Notes: generated by a model not told the origin, from the letters alone. 64,000 nucleotides of DNA from Stenotrophomonas nematodicola (GCF_009467805.1 NZ_WIAY01000006.1:186001-250000); one strand, 5' to 3'; shown: positions 15,778 through 26,041, counted from the first letter of the stretch. Program-made: numbers and translations.

Positions 15778-17091
15778 TCAGCCCTGGCGCAGCCCGAAAC
15801 CTGCGCCGGCAGCCAGGCCGTCGAAGTCGGGGAAGGACGTGGAGACGTTGGCGATGTCGTTGACGCGCACTTCCCCAACGCTGAGCTGGCCGGCGATGGC
15901 GAAGGCCATCGCGATGCGGTGGTCACCGTGGCTTTCGATGGTGCCGCTGCCCAGCACGGCACCGCCGTGAATGGTGGCACCGTCGTCGGTTTCGTCCACC
16001 TGCACGCCCAACGTGCGCAGTCCGGTGGCCATCGCGGCCAGGCGATCGGACTCTTTCACCCGCAGTTCGGCGGCACCGCGCACGACGGTATTGCCCTGCG
16101 CGGCGGCCGCGGCCACGAACAGCGCCGGGAACTCGTCGATCATGTCCGGCACCAGCGCTTCGGGGATCTCCGCGCCATGCAGCGGGGCATGGCGCACGAC
16201 CAGATCGGCCACCGCTTCCCCGCCATGCTCGGCATGGTTTTCCTCGACGATGTCCGCGCCCATCAGGCGCAGCGCGGCCAGCAGGCCGGTGCGGCGTGGA
16301 TTCAGGCCAACGGCGCGCAGGCGCAGCATGGAACCGGGAATGATGCTGGCGGCGACCAGGAAGAAGGCGGCCGAGGAGAAGTCGGCCGGCACGGCGATAT
16401 CGGTCGCGCGCAAGCGCTGGCCGCCGCGCAGGCGGGCCTGGCCCGGCGAGAAGGCGATGTCCACGCCGAACGCGCGCAGCATGCGCTCGGTGTAATCACG
16501 GGTCGGGTGCGGTTCGCTGACCGAGGTCTCGCCCTGCGCGTACAGACCGGCCAGCAGCACGGCGGATTTGACCTGTGCGCTGGCCACCGGCGAGGCGAAG
16601 TCGATGCCGTGCAGCGTATGGCCGCCCTGCACGCGAAGGGGGGGCGTACCGTCGGCCTCGGTCGCGATCTGCGCGCCCATCTGCGCCAGCGGGCCGGTGA
16701 CGCGGCGCATCGGGCGGCGTGACAGCGATGCATCGCCGACCATCACCGAGTCGAAGCGCTGCGCGGCCAGTACGCCGGCCAGCAGACGCATGCCGGTGCC
16801 GGCATTGCCGCAGTCCAGCGGCGCGGTGGGCGCCTGCAGCCCATCCACACCGACACCGTGCACGATGCGCTGCGACGGCGACGGGGTGTCGATGCGGACG
16901 CCCATCTGCGCAAAGATCGCGGCGGTCGCACGGGTGTCTTCGCCTTCCAGGAAACCATCGATGCGCGAGACGCCATCGGCCAGCGCGGCGAACATGACCG
17001 CGCGGTGGGACACCGACTTGTCGCCGGGAATGGTCAGGCTGCCCTGCAGGGGCTGGCCCTTGTAGGCGATCCAGTACGGAGAAACGGTCAT
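15778..17091 (-). CDS. aroA: 5-enolpyruvylshikimate-3-phosphate synthase
   Basis: A 437-aa shikimate-pathway enzyme that transfers enolpyruvyl from PEP to shikimate-3-phosphate. Diagnostic motifs are LTIPGDKSVSHRAVMFAAL near residue 20, GNAGTGMRLLAGVL near 95 (PEP-binding region), TRDYTERMLRAFG near 200 and ELRVKESDRLAAMATGL near 345. It is the third gene of serC-pheA-aroA on the minus strand, 118 bp after pheA; the gap holds strong inverted repeats of CGCG type. Full length and intact. Confidence 0.97.
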   Translation of the reverse strand: MTVSPYWIAYKGQPLQGSLTIPGDKSVSHRAVMFAALADGVSRIDGFLEGEDTRATAAIFAQMGVRIDTPSPSQRIVHGVGVDGLQAPTAPLDCGNAGTGMRLLAGVLAAQRFDSVMVGDASLSRRPMRRVTGPLAQMGAQIATEADGTPPLRVQGGHTLHGIDFASPVASAQVKSAVLLAGLYAQGETSVSEPHPTRDYTERMLRAFGVDIAFSPGQARLRGGQRLRATDIAVPADFSSAAFFLVAASIIPGSMLRLRAVGLNPRRTGLLAALRLMGADIVEENHAEHGGEAVADLVVRHAPLHGAEIPEALVPDMIDEFPALFVAAAAAQGNTVVRGAAELRVKESDRLAAMATGLRTLGVQVDETDDGATIHGGAVLGSGTIESHGDHRIAMAFAIAGQLSVGEVRVNDIANVSTSFPDFDGLAAGAGFGLRQG

Positions 17092-17209
17092 CGTCGGTCC
17101 TGTGTGGCAGCCGCGCGCACGGCGCGCGGCGTGGTTCGGAGGGAGCAGCCACGGCGTCGCGCGACGCCGGGCCGGTGCGTCGCGCGCGGTACGCGGCGAC
17201 GCGGATCAA

Positions 17210-18394
17210 TCAGGGCACGGCCACCGGGTACGAGCCCAGCACTTTGATCTGCGCCGAGTGCGCTTCCAGCTCGGCCAGCGCGGCCTGCATCGCCGGGTCG
17301 TCGATATGGCCGGCCAGGTCGATGAAGAAGCCGTACTCCCACTTGGCATTGTGCGACGGGCGCGATTCGATGCGGTTCATGCTGATGCCGTGCCGCGCGA
17401 ACGGGCTGAGCACGTCGAACAGGGCGCCGGGCTTGTCGTGGATGAACACGAGCACCGAGGTGCGGTCGTGGCCAGACGTGGGGAAGATGGTGCGGCCCAC
17501 GACCAGGAAGCGCGTGGTGTTGTCGGCGTCGTTCTGGATCGGCTTGGTGACGACCTTCTTCAGGCCGTACACGTGCCCGGCACTCTCGCCGCCGATGGCG
17601 GCGGCATCGTCGGCATTGCGGGCACGGCGGGCGCCTTCGGCATTGCTCGACACCGGAATCCTTTCGGCCTTGGGCAGGTTGGCGCGCAGCCACGAGGAGG
17701 TCTGCATGAACGACTGGGGATGGCCGTACACGCGCTCGACATCATCCAGCCTGCCGCTGCGCGACATCAGGTACTGCTGCACGCGCAGTTCCACTTCGCC
17801 GCAGATCTTCAGGTTGGAGGTGAGGAACATGTCCAGGGTGATCTGGATGGTGCCCTGCCCCGAGTTCTCGACCGGCACCACGCCGAAATCGGCGTTGCCC
17901 GCCTCCACTTCCTGGAACACTTCCTCGATGCTCGCCAACGGCAGGCCCAGCGCCGAGCGGCCGAAATGCTTGAGCACGGCCTGCTGGCTGAACGTGCCTT
18001 CCGGACCGAGGTAGCCGATTTTCAGCGGCTCCTGCTGGGCCAGGCAGGCCGACATGATCTCGCGGAACACATGCACCAGCACTTCGTCGCTGAGCGGGCC
18101 TTCGTTGCGGTCCACCACCATGCGCAGCACCTGCGCTTCCCGCTCGGGGCGGTAGTAGTCCACCGCGGCGGCAAGCTTGCCCTTGGCCTTGCCGACCTGG
18201 TGGGCGAACTGCGCGCGTTCGGCAATCAACGCCTGGATGCTGCGGTCGATATGGTCGATCTTGGCTCGCACGTCCGAGAGCACCGGCGCCGGCAGTGCGC
18301 CATCAGGCTTGGACGCGGCCTTGGGCTTGGGCTTGGGCGTGGCCTTGGGCGTGGCGGCAGTCTTGGCGGTGGATTTGGCGGGTTGTTTGGCCAT
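17210..18394 (-). CDS. pheA: Bifunctional chorismate mutase / prephenate dehydratase (P-protein)
   Basis: A protein of about 394 aa that converts chorismate to prephenate and then phenylpyruvate for phenylalanine synthesis. After a Lys/Pro/Ala-rich head come an AroQ chorismate mutase domain (VLSDVRAKIDHIDRSIQALIAER onward), a prephenate dehydratase domain (KIGYLGPEGTFSQQAVLKHF; VPVENSGQGTI; NDADNTTRFLVV) and a C-terminal ACT domain with the ESRP phenylalanine-binding motif (NRIESRPS). The start at the second Met (18394) is preferred; the first is 18 nt upstream. The low-complexity head is unusual in composition but does not touch the catalytic domains. Confidence 0.96.
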   Translation of the reverse strand: MAKQPAKSTAKTAATPKATPKPKPKAASKPDGALPAPVLSDVRAKIDHIDRSIQALIAERAQFAHQVGKAKGKLAAAVDYYRPEREAQVLRMVVDRNEGPLSDEVLVHVFREIMSACLAQQEPLKIGYLGPEGTFSQQAVLKHFGRSALGLPLASIEEVFQEVEAGNADFGVVPVENSGQGTIQITLDMFLTSNLKICGEVELRVQQYLMSRSGRLDDVERVYGHPQSFMQTSSWLRANLPKAERIPVSSNAEGARRARNADDAAAIGGESAGHVYGLKKVVTKPIQNDADNTTRFLVVGRTIFPTSGHDRTSVLVFIHDKPGALFDVLSPFARHGISMNRIESRPSHNAKWEYGFFIDLAGHIDDPAMQAALAELEAHSAQIKVLGSYPVAVP

Positions 18395-18447
18395 CAGGGA
18401 TTCCAGGTGCAATGGGGCGGCAGGCGCCCCGGTCGAAACGTGAGAAC

Positions 18448-19533
18448 TCAGCCGTGGCGCTGCTGGAAATCGCGCATGAACGCGGCCAGCGCGCGGGCGC
18501 CCTCCACCGGCATGGCGTTGTAGAGCGAGGCGCGGATACCGCCGACCGCCTTGTGCCCCTTCAGCGCCAGCAACCCGGCCGCCTTGGCGTCACTGACGAA
18601 ACGCGCGTTGAGCGTGTCGTCGGGCAGGAAGAACGGAATGTTCATGCGCGAGCGTGCCGCCGGCACTACGTCGTTGCGGTAGAAACCGCCGGACGCATCA
18701 ATGGCCCCGTACACCAGCGCCGCCTTGGCGGCATTGCGGCGGGCGAATTCCTCCACGCCACCTTCGGCCAGCATCCACTGGAACACCAGCCCGGCCAGGT
18801 ACCAGTTCCAGGTCGGCGGCGTGTTGAGCATCGAATCGCGCGCCACGTGCGAGCGGTAGTCGAAGATGTCGGCGCGCGGCTGACCGGCGCGTTCGAGCAG
18901 ATCGCGGCGCACGATCACCACCGACACACCGACCGGGCCGAGGTTCTTCTGCGCACCGGCGTAGATCAGGCCATAGCGGCTTACGTCCAGCGGCTCGCTG
19001 GCGATGGACGAGCTGAAATCAGCGAACAGCGGCACGTCGCCGACGTCCGGCGTATCGCGGAACTCGACGCCGTGGATGGTTTCGTTGGCGGTGATGTGGA
19101 CGTAGGCCGCGTCATCGGACAAACGCCAGCCGTCGCGCGCCGGGATGTCGTGGAAGCCGTTGGCTTCGCTGCTGGCGGCGACGTTGACGTTGACGTAGGG
19201 GGCAACCTGCTTGATGGCGGTCTTGCCCCAGTGCCCGGTAACCACGTAGTCCACGGTTTGCCCGGGGCCGGCGAAATTGAGCGCGAGCAGGGCCTGCTGG
19301 GTGGTGGCGCCACCGGCCAGGAACAGCACGGCGTAGTCGTCGGGAATGCCGATCAGGCGGCGCAGATCCGCGTCGGCCTGCGCGGCCACGGCCATGAACT
19401 CCGGCCCGCGGTGGCTCATCTCGACGATGGAGGCGCCGGCGCCGTTCCATTCCAACATCTCCGCCTGCGCCTGGCGCAGGACCGATTCCGGCAGGGTTGC
19501 GGGGCCGGCACTGAAATTGAACGCGCGCGTCAT
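18448..19533 (-). CDS. serC: Phosphoserine aminotransferase
   Basis: A 361-aa class V PLP aminotransferase that makes 3-phosphoserine in serine synthesis (and 4-phosphohydroxythreonine for PLP synthesis). It begins [19 protein letters not shown], has EMSHRGPEF near residue 40, [12 protein letters not shown] near 75 and the PLP lysine in [18 protein letters not shown] near 200. A 14-residue upstream extension lacks family similarity, so ATG 19533, with AGGTG ahead, is chosen. It heads the serC-pheA-aroA operon. Confidence 0.97.
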   Translation of the reverse strand: MTRAFNFSAGPATLPESVLRQAQAEMLEWNGAGASIVEMSHRGPEFMAVAAQADADLRRLIGIPDDYAVLFLAGGATTQQALLALNFAGPGQTVDYVVTGHWGKTAIKQVAPYVNVNVAASSEANGFHDIPARDGWRLSDDAAYVHITANETIHGVEFRDTPDVGDVPLFADFSSSIASEPLDVSRYGLIYAGAQKNLGPVGVSVVIVRRDLLERAGQPRADIFDYRSHVARDSMLNTPPTWNWYLAGLVFQWMLAEGGVEEFARRNAAKAALVYGAIDASGGFYRNDVVPAARSRMNIPFFLPDDTLNARFVSDAKAAGLLALKGHKAVGGIRASLYNAMPVEGARALAAFMRDFQQRHG

Positions 19534-19629
19534 GTCACACCTATGGGGCAAGACCCCTAGTATGCCGCAGCGCACCAGGCTTTAGGCCTTGCCGCACAAG
19601 GCGAATTTGGTTGCAAACGAATCTATCGG

Positions 19630-20430
19630 TCAGCGCGCGCCGAACCAGAGCAGCCCGCTGATCGCACCGGCCAGCAGCACCGCACTGGCCAGCAGCCACG
19701 GCCAGCGCTGCACGCGCGGCCGGGTAGTGGCGACATCGGCATCGGCCGGCGCGTCGAGGGGTTCGTCCTCCTCCGCCTCCACTGCGCGTCGGCGGCCGTC
19801 GTGCGGCACTTCCAGCACGAAACGGTGCTGGGCATCGAACACCAGCTGATCGCCGGGCTGCAGCCAGCAGTGCCGCACGGTGATGCCGTTGACCCGGGTG
19901 GATTCGCCCGCGCCGAGGTCGCGCAGCAACAGGCGCTCGCCGTGGCGTTCCAGGCGGGCGTGCTGCTCGGCGAAGGCCGGATCGTCAATGACGATGTCAG
20001 CCTCGACACTGCTGCCGATCACGCGCGGCCGGTCGAGGGTGAAACTGCGGCCGTGGTGCTGGCCGCCCACGCCACGCAGCAGACGCGGGTCGTCGCCCCC
20101 CTCGTCGCTGCGCGCCGGTGCCTGGGCCAGCGCTTCGCACTCGCCCTGCACCACCATCTCCACGCCGTCGGCATACACCGCATCGCCGGGACGCAGCAAT
20201 GCCATGCGCCGGACCGGGCGGCCGTTGACGTGGATGCCACGGATACCGGTGGCGACCTGCAGCCACAGGCCACGGTCGTCCAGACAGAACTGGGCCAGCA
20301 GCAGCGTGCCCGGGCTGTCGTCGGCCAGCCGGACGGTGCCCGAGGCGTGGCGCACGATGCGATGCACCCCGGGCCGCAGGGGCTGGTCGGGATGTTGGCG
20401 ATGGGTGAAGTGGACTCGCAGGTTCTGCAC
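19630..20430 (-). CDS. FHA-domain protein with C-terminal membrane anchor
   Basis: A protein of about 266 aa from GTG 20430; the open frame extends further but collides with the divergent gene at 20552. Residues about 25-80 form an FHA-like unit (GIRGIHVNGRPV, LLRPGDAVYADG), and a full FHA domain lies around 120-195 with the expected RPRVIGSS, DPAFAEQHARLE and STRVNGITV motifs. A charged linker and one C-terminal transmembrane helix (WPWLLASAVLLAGAISGLLW) follow. FHA domains bind phosphothreonine peptides, so it probably reads a Ser/Thr kinase signal at the inner membrane. No kinase gene is in the window. Confidence 0.8.
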   Translation of the reverse strand: MQNLRVHFTHRQHPDQPLRPGVHRIVRHASGTVRLADDSPGTLLLAQFCLDDRGLWLQVATGIRGIHVNGRPVRRMALLRPGDAVYADGVEMVVQGECEALAQAPARSDEGGDDPRLLRGVGGQHHGRSFTLDRPRVIGSSVEADIVIDDPAFAEQHARLERHGERLLLRDLGAGESTRVNGITVRHCWLQPGDQLVFDAQHRFVLEVPHDGRRRAVEAEEDEPLDAPADADVATTRPRVQRWPWLLASAVLLAGAISGLLWFGAR

Positions 20431-20551
20431 GCGGGGAAAGCCTAGCAGGTTGACTGTCAGGGAAGAAGAAGTGTGACGCAGACCTTGGAGTTGGCGCGCA
20501 GGATGCGCACAATGCACCCCCTTTCCCTGCCACGGTCCGCCAGGAGCCCCC

Positions 20552-20827
20552 ATGTCCAGCATCGATATCCGCCACGCACATTCCCTTCCCGCCGACGGCG
20601 CACGCCAGGCGATCGAGGATGTGGCGGCCAAGCTCTCCGAGCGCTTCGGGCTGCAGTCCAACTGGCTGGGCGATGTGCTGAACTTCTCCGGCTCCGGCGT
20701 GGATGGCGCGATCGCGCTGCTGCCCGGCCAGGTGCACGTCACCGCCAAGCTGGGCTTCCTGCTCTCGGCGATGAAGGGCATGGTGGAAAGCGAGATCCAG
20801 CGCGTGCTCAAGGAAAAGCTCGGCTGA
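20552..20827 (+). CDS. Polyhydroxyalkanoic acid system family protein
   Basis: A 91-aa protein that fits the PHA-granule regulator family (PHA_gran_rgn): MSSIDIRHAHSLP at the start, a charged helix (AIEDVAAKLSERFGL), GSGVDGAIALLPGQVHVTAKLG and a C-terminal helix ending VLKEKLG. AGGAG lies ahead of ATG 20552. It precedes a phasin gene by 77 bp, so the pair likely serves polyhydroxyalkanoate granules or a related stress function, although no PHA synthase is in the window. Confidence 0.85.
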   Translation: MSSIDIRHAHSLPADGARQAIEDVAAKLSERFGLQSNWLGDVLNFSGSGVDGAIALLPGQVHVTAKLGFLLSAMKGMVESEIQRVLKEKLG

Positions 20828-20904
20828 ACCGGCGGCACGCCATCACCCCGCCGCAACGGTCGGGGTGATTACGATCCCAAGGAGTCCACCAACGGGATCG
20901 CAGC

Positions 20905-21399
20905 ATGAATGCACACGACGAATTCGACGAGCGCAACCCGGGCGAGAAGCCTTCGTTGCAGGACCAGGCCGAGCGCTTCTCGCGCCGGCTGACCGGGTCG
21001 GCCCACCAGGTCTGGCTGGCCGGGCTGGGCGCGTTCGGGCGTGCACAGGCCGAAGGCAGCCGCGTGTTCGACACGCTGGTCAAGGAGGGCGAAACCCTTG
21101 AAGCCCGCAACCGTGAACAGGCCGGCGACACGCCGCGCTGGCGCGACAGCGTGGAAGAACACCTGGGCGATGCGCGCGAAAAGGCGGCCGGCACCTGGGA
21201 CAAGGTCGAGAAGGCCTTCGATGACCGTGTCCAAGGCGTCCTCAAACGCCTCAACATTCCCACGGCCGAGGATGTGGCCGCGCTCAACGCCCGTATCGAG
21301 GCGCTGACCGCACGCGTCAACCGCGCCGAGAGCCGCAACGCCTCGCCCAATGCGGACCCGTCGCCGGGCAGCCACCAGTCGCCGGGATCGCCCCCCTGA
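20905..21399 (+). CDS. Phasin family protein
   Basis: A 164-aa amphipathic helical protein. The phasin core runs about residues 30-130 (AHQVWLAGLGAFGRAQAEGSRVF, LVKEGETLEARN, KVEKAFDDRVQGVLKRLNIPTAEDVAAL), with the typical LNIPT..DV segment before a short coiled coil (LNARIEALTARV). The tail is Ser/Pro-rich and disordered. Phasins coat PHA granules and limit their size. It follows the PHA-system gene and is closed by a large-loop terminator. Confidence 0.88.
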   Translation: MNAHDEFDERNPGEKPSLQDQAERFSRRLTGSAHQVWLAGLGAFGRAQAEGSRVFDTLVKEGETLEARNREQAGDTPRWRDSVEEHLGDAREKAAGTWDKVEKAFDDRVQGVLKRLNIPTAEDVAALNARIEALTARVNRAESRNASPNADPSPGSHQSPGSPP

Positions 21400-21455
21400 T
21401 CGCCCGCCACTGCGATTGTTGCAAAGCAGCAGGACTTTGTTGACAATCCGGATCG

Positions 21456-21519
21456 ACCCGCCAATCGCTTCTTCGCCGTTTGTTCCCTCCCCTCACGGCT
21501 ACGGATTGGCGGGTTTTTT
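21456..21519 (+). terminator. Large-loop terminator after the phasin gene
   Basis: ACCCGCCAATC pairs with GATTGGCGGGT across a 37-nt loop, followed by a run of six T at 21514-21519. Confidence 0.7.
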
Positions 21520-21598
21520 GTGCCTTGCATCACACCGCACAGCCGGGTGGGCACATATAAACTGTTGATCGTTCTTCCCTGTTCAGATCAAGCATCTA

Positions 21599-22600
21599 AT
21601 GTTCTCCTGGATTCTGGCCCTGCTGCTGGCCCTCATTGTGTGGTTCCTGGCGACGGCCTACCTGTGGCTGGTCAAGCGGCGGCAGAAGGAGACCCAGCTC
21701 GGGCTGAACGCGCTGGCAGGGATGCATTGGCGGGATTTCTCCGAGATCGTGCGCCGGGCCATGCGCGAGCAGCGCGGCCTGAAGGATGTGCCGGGCGAGG
21801 CTGACGACAGCCGTGAGCCACGCAGCGACTTCATGATGGACGACGGCCAGCACCGCTGGCTGGTGTCCTGCAAGCACGGCCGCGCCTACCGGATCGGCAC
21901 CGCCGCGGTGAACGAGCTGGGCGCCGCCGCGCGCCTGGCCGGTGCCCGTGGCGGCGTCCTGATCACCGAGGGCCGGGTCGAGCGTGATGGCCGCCTGGCC
22001 GCCGAGAAGCAGGGTGTTGAAGTGCTCGACGGCCACCTGCTGTGGCCGCTGCTCAAGCCCTACCTGCCCGGCGACATGGAAGCGCGGGTGCAGGCCGGCG
22101 CGCGTCGTGAGGCGATCCGCCGGATTTCGATCGCTGCGCTGGGCTCGCTGACCCTGGGCCTGTTGGTGGGCATGGGCTACCTGACCTCGCGCCTGGAGCA
22201 TGGCGCAGCAGTGGCCCCGCCGGCCGTGGCCCCGGTGCCGGCCCCTGCCGCAATGCCTGCCCCGGCCCCCGCACCTGCGCCGGTCGCCGCCGCACCGGCC
22301 CCGCCGGCGCCGGTCGCCCCGCCGGCGCCGGCAATGGAGGCCAACCCCGACACCGCCACCCTGGACCGCTATCAGCAGGAACTGTCGCGCGCCCTCGCCG
22401 GGCAGCCCGGCGTGGCCAGCGGCATCTGGCTGACGCGGCAGACGCTGGCCATCAACCGCACCGGCGAGATCGACCAGGTGTGGCCGCTGATCTGCGCCGA
22501 GGTGACCCGCTATCCGGCACTGCGCACCGTGCGCATCCAGCTCAACCCACGCCCCGGTGTGGACGAGCCGGTCCGCTGGCGCCAGTGCGCCACGCTCTGA
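21599..22600 (+). CDS. Membrane-anchored protein with Mrr-like nuclease fold
   Basis: A 333-aa protein with an N-terminal membrane helix (ILALLLALIVWFLATAYLWL), a cytoplasmic domain resembling the restriction-endonuclease/Mrr fold at about 40-155 (MHWRDFSEIVRRAM; DFMMDDGQHRWLVSCKHGRAY; GARGGVLITEG), a second membrane helix near 185, a Pro/Ala-rich linker and a small C-terminal domain (SGIWLTRQTLAINRTGEIDQVW) with CATL at the end. In the usual PD-(D/E)XK core the Lys is preceded by Glu or Gln two residues before; here it reads SCK, so catalysis may be altered or lost. The target is unknown. Confidence 0.7.
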   Translation: MFSWILALLLALIVWFLATAYLWLVKRRQKETQLGLNALAGMHWRDFSEIVRRAMREQRGLKDVPGEADDSREPRSDFMMDDGQHRWLVSCKHGRAYRIGTAAVNELGAAARLAGARGGVLITEGRVERDGRLAAEKQGVEVLDGHLLWPLLKPYLPGDMEARVQAGARREAIRRISIAALGSLTLGLLVGMGYLTSRLEHGAAVAPPAVAPVPAPAAMPAPAPAPAPVAAAPAPPAPVAPPAPAMEANPDTATLDRYQQELSRALAGQPGVASGIWLTRQTLAINRTGEIDQVWPLICAEVTRYPALRTVRIQLNPRPGVDEPVRWRQCATL

Positions 22601-22639
22601 AGCACCGCAGCAGGGTCGAGGGCCGCGCCGCGCGCAGCC

Positions 22640-23368
22640 TCAGCGCGCGCCCGGTGAGAAACGCGCCACCAGGTCCCAGGCATCGCCCAGGAACATCTGC
22701 CGCACACAGGTGATCGGCTGCTCACCGCGCCAGGTCAGGCGGTCGATCACCAGGCATGCCGTACCGGGTTTGACCTCGAGCAGCGCGGCAGCGGCGTCGT
22801 CGGCGCCCCACGCACTGATGCGGTGCTGGGCGCGCGTCCAGGACACGTTCTGCAGCAGCCAGCTGCCCGGCGCGGTGGTGGCGAAATCCACCTCCAGCAC
22901 CTCGGGCACGCCGACCGGGCTGATCAGGCGGTGCTCCAACGCGAAGGGCCGCCCATCGGCACGGTGCAGGCAGCGGATCGCCAGCAGTTTCTCGCCGCCG
23001 GCCAGCGCCACCTCTTCGTCGGCCTCGGCGCGCGGGGCGCGATAGGCGCGCTCGAGCAGCTGATAGCCGTACGCGTGGCCACGCGCGCCGACCGCCATTG
23101 CGATATCGGGAATCTCCAGCGCCACCTGTTCCAGGTGCGGCGGTTGCCGCGCCACGAAGGAGCCGGCGCGGCGGCGGCGTTCGATCATGCCACTCTCGGC
23201 CAGCGCGGTGAGCACCTTGTTCACGGTCATCCGCGAACAGCCGTACTGCTCCATGAGCTCGTGCTCATAGGGAATACGGAATCCCGGCGGCCACGTCCCA
23301 CTGAGGATGCGGCTCTCCAGATCGGCGCGGATGCGCTGGTTGAGGGTCGGTGCTTTCTTGCCCGTCAC
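22640..23368 (-). CDS. hutC: Histidine utilization repressor, GntR family
   Basis: A 242-aa repressor with a GntR winged helix (residues about 8-75: [38 protein letters not shown]) and a UTRA effector domain (about 95-240; [20 protein letters not shown]). HutC proteins bind urocanate, which lifts repression of the hut operons. The start is GTG 23368 with AGGAA upstream. It is 30 bp downstream of hutF on the same strand, so it is co-transcribed and likely autoregulated through the palindrome at 24809. Confidence 0.95.
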   Translation of the reverse strand: MTGKKAPTLNQRIRADLESRILSGTWPPGFRIPYEHELMEQYGCSRMTVNKVLTALAESGMIERRRRAGSFVARQPPHLEQVALEIPDIAMAVGARGHAYGYQLLERAYRAPRAEADEEVALAGGEKLLAIRCLHRADGRPFALEHRLISPVGVPEVLEVDFATTAPGSWLLQNVSWTRAQHRISAWGADDAAAALLEVKPGTACLVIDRLTWRGEQPITCVRQMFLGDAWDLVARFSPGAR

Positions 23369-23398
23369 GCGGGATTCCTGGGAGGGCGCGGCCGGCGG

Positions 23399-24778
23399 TC
23401 AGCCGGCCTGCAGAACAGTACGAAGGGCGTTGGCGAAGCGGGCGGCCACAGCATCGCGCTGCAGATGGCGGCCCTCGCGGACCAGCTGGCGCCCCTGGCG
23501 CCACACCGAACGCACCGCGCCATTACGTGCGGCGAACACCCAGCTGTCAAGCAACGCATCGCCCTCGCGCGCGATCAACGCCGGGTGCGCGGCGTCCAGC
23601 TCGACCACATCGGCCGGTGCGCCCACCTGCAGCCCCGTGGCCACGCCCAGCGCCTGCCCGGCACCGCGCAGCGACTGCTCGAACAGCCAGCGCCCGCTGG
23701 ACTGGCCTTCGCCCGGGGCCAGCACGTTGCGCCCGCGGACGTGCAGACGCTGACCGTATTCGAGCAGGCGCAGCTCTTCGGCCGCATCGATCAGCACGTT
23801 GGAATCCGAGCCAACGCCGAACCGGCCGCCGGCGCGCACGAAGGCCTGCATCGGGAACAGACCATCGCCCAGGTTGGCCTCGGTGATCGGGCACAGCCCG
23901 ACGACGGCCTGGCTGGCCACCATCCGCTGCACTTCGTCGGCATCCACATGGGTGGCATGTACCAGGCACCAGCGCGCGTCCACCGGGGCATGCTCGTACA
24001 GCCAGTGCACCGGACGCAGGCCGCTCCACGCCACGCACGCATCGACCTCGCGGGTCTGCTCGGCAATGTGGATGTGCACCGGGCCGGCGGTAAGCGGCAG
24101 CAGCGCGGCCAGTTCGTCGCCGGTGACCGCGCGCAGGCTGTGCGGGGCGATGCCGAGCACGGCATCGTCGCTGCCGCGCAGCGCGTGCGCGCAGCCCTGC
24201 AGCAGTTCGGCGAAGCCGTCCACATCGTGGATCAAGCGGCGCTGGGCCGGGTTGGGCGCGACGCCGCCGAAGTCGGCATGCGCGTAGAACACCGGCAGCA
24301 GGGTCAGCCCGATGCCGCTGCCCTGTGCGGCCGCCGCGATGCGCGCGGCCATCTCGGCACGGTCCGCGTACGGGGTGCCATCGGCGGCATGGTGCAGGTA
24401 GTGGAACTCGCCCACGCGGGTGAAGCCCGATTCGAGCATCTCCACATAGGCCTGTTCGGCGATGGCCTGCACCGCGTCCGGCTGCAGGTGCGCCAGGAAG
24501 CGGTACATCAGCTCGCGCCAGCTCCAGAAGCTGTCGCCGCTGTTGCCGCCGATCTCGGTCAGGCCGGCCATGCCGCGCTGGAAGGCGTGGCTGTGCAGGT
24601 TGCCCAGCCCCGGCACGGCGATCGCCAGTGCGTTATCACCAGGCTGCGCCGGCACCCTGGCGGTCACCTCGACCAGCGTGCCGCCCTGGCAGGCGATGCG
24701 CACATCACGCGCCCAGCCGCTGGGCAGCAGTGCGTGGGCGGCGTGGAAAACGAGCAGCGGAGCGGGGTTGGCTGGCAT
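23399..24778 (-). CDS. hutF: Formimidoylglutamate deiminase
   Basis: A 459-aa amidohydrolase of the five-step histidine pathway; it deiminates N-formimino-L-glutamate to N-formyl-L-glutamate. The metal-binding HxH is in [15 protein letters not shown] near residue 60; [24 protein letters not shown] and [20 protein letters not shown] carry the later metal and catalytic residues. ATG 24778 is chosen; a GTG directly upstream is possible. HutF together with HutG defines the pathway variant without direct formiminoglutamase. It is divergent from hutI across the operator. Confidence 0.96.
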   Translation of the reverse strand: MPANPAPLLVFHAAHALLPSGWARDVRIACQGGTLVEVTARVPAQPGDNALAIAVPGLGNLHSHAFQRGMAGLTEIGGNSGDSFWSWRELMYRFLAHLQPDAVQAIAEQAYVEMLESGFTRVGEFHYLHHAADGTPYADRAEMAARIAAAAQGSGIGLTLLPVFYAHADFGGVAPNPAQRRLIHDVDGFAELLQGCAHALRGSDDAVLGIAPHSLRAVTGDELAALLPLTAGPVHIHIAEQTREVDACVAWSGLRPVHWLYEHAPVDARWCLVHATHVDADEVQRMVASQAVVGLCPITEANLGDGLFPMQAFVRAGGRFGVGSDSNVLIDAAEELRLLEYGQRLHVRGRNVLAPGEGQSSGRWLFEQSLRGAGQALGVATGLQVGAPADVVELDAAHPALIAREGDALLDSWVFAARNGAVRSVWRQGRQLVREGRHLQRDAVAARFANALRTVLQAG

Positions 24779-24808
24779 CACTGGACATCCCGGAAGAGGC
24801 GCCTATAT

Positions 24809-24824
24809 TGTATAGACATATACA
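24809..24824. promoter_or_regulatory. Putative HutC operator
   Basis: TGTATA and TATACA form a perfect 6-bp inverted repeat around GACA, placed in the 63-bp gap between divergent hutF and hutI. It is AT-rich within a GC-rich region and fits a GntR/HutC site controlling both directions. Confidence 0.75.
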
Positions 24825-24841
24825 CCGATGTGGTTGCTGCC

Positions 24842-26041
24842 ATGCACTGTGACACCCTCTGGTACAACGCCCACCTCATCACCGTCGACGGCCCCGGCCT
24901 GGCGGTGATCGGGAACGGCGTGATCGCCGCCACCGACGGTCGCATCGTGCACGTCGGCCCGGCCGGCTCGGAGGCGCACCTGCAACCGGCCCGGCGCATC
25001 GACTGCGGCGGCCGCTGGATCAGCCCGGGGCTGATCGACTGCCATACCCACCTGGTCTACGCCGGCAACCGCGCCGGCGAGTTCGAGCAGCGTCTGCAAG
25101 GCGTGAGCTACGCCGACATCGCGCGCGCCGGCGGCGGCATCGTGTCCACCGTACGCGCCACCCGCGCCGCCACCGACGACGCGCTCATCGCCGCGAGTCT
25201 GCCCCGGCTGGACGCGATGCTCGCCGAAGGCATCACCACGCTGGAGATCAAATCCGGCTACGGCCTCACCCTCGCCGACGAAAGCAAGCAGCTGCGCGTG
25301 GCCCGCACCCTGGGGCAGCGGCGCGCGGTCGAGATCGTGCCGACCTTCCTCGGCGCCCACGCCATTCCGCCGGGAAGCACCGCGCAGGCCTACATCGACG
25401 AGGTGTGCGGGACGATGATTCCCGCCATCGCCGCCGAGGGCCTGGCCGAGGCAGTGGATGTCTTCTGCGAGACCATCGCCTTCAGCGCCGAACAGGCCGA
25501 ACAGGTATTCCTGGCAGCCAAGCGCCACGGGATGGCGATCAAGATCCACGCCGAACAGCTCAGCAACCAGCACGGGGCTGCACTGGCCGCCCGTCATGGT
25601 GCGCTGTCGGCCGACCACATCGAACACCTCGACGCCGACGGCATCGCCGCGATGGCCGCCGCCGGCACCGTGGCGGTGCTGCTGCCGGGTGCGTTCTATT
25701 TCACCCGCGATACCACCCTGCCCCCGATCGCCGCCCTGCGTGCGGCCGGCGTGCCGCTGGCGCTGGCCACCGATTCCAACCCCGGCACGTCACCGCTCAC
25801 CAGCCCGCTGCTGGCGATGAACATGGCCGCCACGCTGTTCCGCATGACCGTGGAGGAGTGCATCGTCGGCTTCACCCGGGAGGCCGCGCGCGCCCTTGGC
25901 CGCGCCGACCGCATCGGCCGCCTGGCGGTCGGCCTGGACTGCAATCTGGCCCTGTGGGACATCGATGCACCCGCCGACCTGGTGTACCGCATGGGCTTCA
26001 ACCCGCTGCACGCGCGCGTGATGCGCGGCGTATCCGTCTGA
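24842..26041 (+). CDS. hutI: Imidazolonepropionase
   Basis: A 399-aa amidohydrolase that opens imidazolone propionate to N-formimino-L-glutamate. The zinc motif is in [22 protein letters not shown] near residues 60-80; [11 protein letters not shown] near 135, [16 protein letters not shown] near 235 and [12 protein letters not shown] near 310 complete the site. It is the first gene of hutI-hutH-hutG-hutU, starting 17 bp after the HutC-like palindrome. The 23-bp gap to hutH carries TCTGGAG as the hutH ribosome site. Confidence 0.97.
   Translation: MHCDTLWYNAHLITVDGPGLAVIGNGVIAATDGRIVHVGPAGSEAHLQPARRIDCGGRWISPGLIDCHTHLVYAGNRAGEFEQRLQGVSYADIARAGGGIVSTVRATRAATDDALIAASLPRLDAMLAEGITTLEIKSGYGLTLADESKQLRVARTLGQRRAVEIVPTFLGAHAIPPGSTAQAYIDEVCGTMIPAIAAEGLAEAVDVFCETIAFSAEQAEQVFLAAKRHGMAIKIHAEQLSNQHGAALAARHGALSADHIEHLDADGIAAMAAAGTVAVLLPGAFYFTRDTTLPPIAALRAAGVPLALATDSNPGTSPLTSPLLAMNMAATLFRMTVEECIVGFTREAARALGRADRIGRLAVGLDCNLALWDIDAPADLVYRMGFNPLHARVMRGVSV

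Noticed and set aside
22823..24830. Very long plus-strand frame running against hutC and hutF
   Set aside because: It is a high-GC shadow frame; both minus-strand genes are certain by homology.
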